Made by a program: the position numbers and the translations under genes. This document shows, piece after piece, positions 16,458-17,914 of a stretch of DNA of 17,914 nucleotides. The DNA comes from CAYVMD01 sp964452465 (GTDB lineage Bacteria > Armatimonadota > JACIXR01), in contig CAYVMD010000042.1 in assembly GCA_964452465.1 (NCBI GenBank), positions 1 through 17,914 on the forward strand, given 5' to 3'. Below the pieces are notes generated by a model. That model had not been told where the DNA came from, did not search any database, and worked only from the letters and a program-made list of their open reading frames with translations. Positions within the stretch are counted from its first letter, which is position 1. The number at the start of each line of letters is the position of its first letter.

Positions 16458-16862
16458 TTGGTATTCTCGGAAGAGTTCTCCCTGAGAACCAAGGGGCAGA
16501 CCGAGGCGATAGATATAACCTCGCAGGTCCATTCCATCCTTTCCAAATGTCCCATCAAGGAAGGATTTGCTATCGTATTCGTCCCCCATGCCACCGCTGC
16601 CCTCTACCTCAACGAGCATGAGAGTGGATTGATAAGCGATGTTCTATCCTTTTTCGATGTAGCGGTCCCCAATCGCCCTTACCTTCACAATCGCATAGAT
16701 GATAACGCTCGTGCTCACCTTGGCTCCATCCTCTTCAAGCCCTTCCTTATCCTGCCCATAACAGCTGGGAGGCTAGATCTGGGGACTTGGCAGAACATAT
16801 TCCTCCTGGAGATGGATGGCCCCCGCACCCGTAGGGTGATAGTCAAAGCGATTGGGGAGTGA
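16458..16862 (+). CDS. yjbQ: YjbQ/UPF0047 family protein (secondary thiamine-phosphate synthase type)
   Basis: The 134-residue protein begins at a TTG preceded by GAGAGGTGAT. The length is normal for UPF0047. Conserved marks: F-S-L-R-T near residue 8; D-I-T at 19-21; VPHATAALYLNEHE (42-55) with H44, N52 and E53; Y-L-H-N (75-78, H77); N83 and H87; P-I-x-A-G-x-L-x-L-G-T-W-Q (100-112); and a final E-M-D-G-P-R (118-123). The family's H-T-T is H-A-T here. Members such as E. coli YjbQ show weak thiamine-phosphate synthase activity and can replace ThiE when overproduced; the true physiological role is unclear. The His/Asn/Glu set is thought to form the metal or active site. The gap to rpoZ is 65 bases with no convincing promoter or terminator, so cotranscription with rpoZ is likely. 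Confidence 0.88.
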   Translation: MVFSEEFSLRTKGQTEAIDITSQVHSILSKCPIKEGFAIVFVPHATAALYLNEHESGLISDVLSFFDVAVPNRPYLHNRIDDNARAHLGSILFKPFLILPITAGRLDLGTWQNIFLLEMDGPRTRRVIVKAIGE

Positions 16863-16883
16863 GGAGCTCAGCGGAGTTTATGT

Positions 16884-16912
16884 TTTACATCCTTCCTGCA
16901 AATTGTTAAAAT
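16884..16912 (+). promoter_or_regulatory. Sigma-70 type promoter for the aminotransferase gene
   Basis: TTTACA (16884-16889) and TAAAAT (16907-16912) are exactly 17 bases apart, each one mismatch from consensus (TTGACA, TATAAT). The start point would fall near 16919, so the transcript leader is only about 20 bases and carries the ribosome binding site. Confidence 0.7.
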
Positions 16913-16924
16913 CTATCCGATTTC

Positions 16925-16934
16925 AAAGGAGGTG
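16925..16934 (+). promoter_or_regulatory. Near-perfect Shine-Dalgarno for GTG start at 16941
   Basis: AAAGGAGGTG is fully complementary to the usual 3' end of 16S rRNA and lies 6 bases before the GTG. The in-frame ATG at 16950 would be 15 bases away, so the GTG is preferred. Confidence 0.85.
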
Positions 16935-16940
16935 TTCCCA

Positions 16941-17914
16941 GTGCCCAAGATGAGGCTATTCATACCTGGCCCTACGCCTCTCACCCCGGAGGTGCAGAGG
17001 GCGTTATCCAGCCCGATGATAAACCATCGGGGACCAGAATACGAGGCGCTCCAAAGGGAAGTAGTGGAGAACCTCCAAAAGGTGTTCAAGACAAACGGCA
17101 AGGTCGTGATCTTCCCCTCCGCGGGGACGGGAGGAATGGAGGCGGCCATCGTTAATTTCCTATCCCCGGGTGATAAGGTAATATGCGCGAGCGTGGGGGT
17201 CTTTGGGGATAGGTTCGCTTCCATCGCCAAGGCATACGGGGCGAATGTGGTCAAGGTGGATACTGAATGGGGGAAGGCGATTGATCCATCGTCTTTGGGA
17301 AAAGCCTTGGAGGAGAATCCCGATGCCAAAGCCCTCCTCATGACCCATAACGAAACCTCTACCGGCGTCACCAATGACCTCTATGCGGTCAAGGAGCTGT
17401 TGAGGGGTAGGGATATTCTGTGGATCGTGGATGCCATAAGCTCCCTTGTTGCGATAGACCTCCCCACGGAGGAATTAGGAGTGGATGTGGTGGTGGGAGG
17501 TTCGCAGAAGGCGTTCATGATACCACCTGGGCTTTCCTTCTTGGCGGTGAGCGAAAAAGCCCTTAGATGTGCCGAAGAAAGCACGATGCCTCGCTTCTAC
17601 TTCGATATCAGGGCGATGCTCAAATCAATGGAGAGGAACCAAACCCCCTATACCCCCGCTCTTCCTCAACTCTTCGCCTTGAGGGAAGCCCTCCGCCAGA
17701 TATTGGATGAAGGTCTGGATAATGTGCAGATGAGGCATAAGAGGGTAGGGGAGGCTATAAGGAGGGGGATCAAGGCGATGGGTCTAAAATTATTCGCGGA
17801 CGAGAGATATGCCTCCAATACGGTGACTGCCATCTATAACCCTGAGGGAGTAGATGTGAGGAAGTTGAGGAGCCTCCTCAGGGAGAAGTTCGGCGTGGTT
17901 ATAGCGGGAGGGCA
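16941..17914 (+). CDS. Class V PLP-dependent aminotransferase, serine/alanine-glyoxylate type (3' end outside window)
   Basis: The frame stays open from GTG 16941 to the window edge: 324 complete codons, about 85% of the family's usual 380 residues. It resembles the serine-pyruvate/alanine-glyoxylate aminotransferase branch of fold-type I, class V. Marks: FIPGPTPLTPEV (7-18), NHRGPEY (28-34), FPSAGTGGMEAA (58-69, phosphate-binding region), THNETSTG (135-142), WIVDAISS (161-168, with D164 expected to contact the pyridine nitrogen of PLP) and GGSQKAFMIPPG (187-198), where K190 should form the Schiff base. The protein is cytoplasmic, with no signal peptide. Members transfer amino groups between serine or alanine and pyruvate or glyoxylate; in some thermophiles and archaea such enzymes sit next to serA and may act in serine synthesis. 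What follows downstream is unseen, so the exact substrate stays open. It has its own promoter and is not part of the rpoZ transcript by necessity. Confidence 0.85.
   Translation, partial: MPKMRLFIPGPTPLTPEVQRALSSPMINHRGPEYEALQREVVENLQKVFKTNGKVVIFPSAGTGGMEAAIVNFLSPGDKVICASVGVFGDRFASIAKAYGANVVKVDTEWGKAIDPSSLGKALEENPDAKALLMTHNETSTGVTNDLYAVKELLRGRDILWIVDAISSLVAIDLPTEELGVDVVVGGSQKAFMIPPGLSFLAVSEKALRCAEESTMPRFYFDIRAMLKSMERNQTPYTPALPQLFALREALRQILDEGLDNVQMRHKRVGEAIRRGIKAMGLKLFADERYASNTVTAIYNPEGVDVRKLRSLLREKFGVVIAGG

Overview
The window is a piece of a bacterial chromosome, read entirely on the + strand. Heavy use of AGG/AGA and ATA codons, a purine-rich coding strand and strong AGGAGG-type ribosome binding sites suggest a thermophilic bacterium. 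The mix of large prepilin-like proteins, a DUF4159-like domain and giant secreted propeller proteins would fit the Armatimonadota/Fervidibacteria area or a neighbouring candidate phylum. That placement is a guess from style; no taxonomic marker here settles it.

Positions 1-15990 form one tightly packed operon of five genes separated by only 1, 2, 11 and 1 bases. The first three encode pilin-like proteins: the C-terminal part of a PilV/GspI-like protein (its start lies outside the window), a 500-residue prepilin with the GFTLIE cleavage motif (PilW position), and a 732-residue PilX-like protein with a large beta-rich body. They are followed by two very large secreted proteins. One has 1330 residues: signal peptide, DUF4159-like domain, then a beta-propeller with an EF-hand-like DxDxDGxxD loop. 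The other has 2529 residues: signal peptide, six NEW3-like repeats, an apparent 8-blade PQQ-like propeller, a DUF11-like domain, an ASH-like domain and a second FW-repeat propeller-like region. The order minor pilins, then secreted propeller protein with a calcium-type loop, mirrors pilV-pilW-pilX-pilY1 of classical type IV pili. I read the operon as a diverged and enlarged version of a minor-pilin/tip-adhesin locus. Sequence modules are shared between the pilin-like proteins and the giant proteins (for example an EVLQP-containing block in genes 2 and 5), which suggests they form one surface assembly.

A perfect 12-bp GC-rich hairpin (15996-16022) ends this operon. A consensus-like sigma-70 promoter (16041-16069) then drives rpoZ, encoding the RNA polymerase omega subunit with an unusual internal insertion, probably together with a YjbQ/UPF0047 gene. 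A second promoter (16884-16912) and a near-perfect Shine-Dalgarno sequence precede a class V PLP-dependent aminotransferase that runs off the right edge. These last three genes are housekeeping or metabolic and look unrelated to the surface operon. No tRNA, rRNA, CRISPR, insertion sequence or phage gene was seen, and no stretch longer than about 120 bases lacks a gene.
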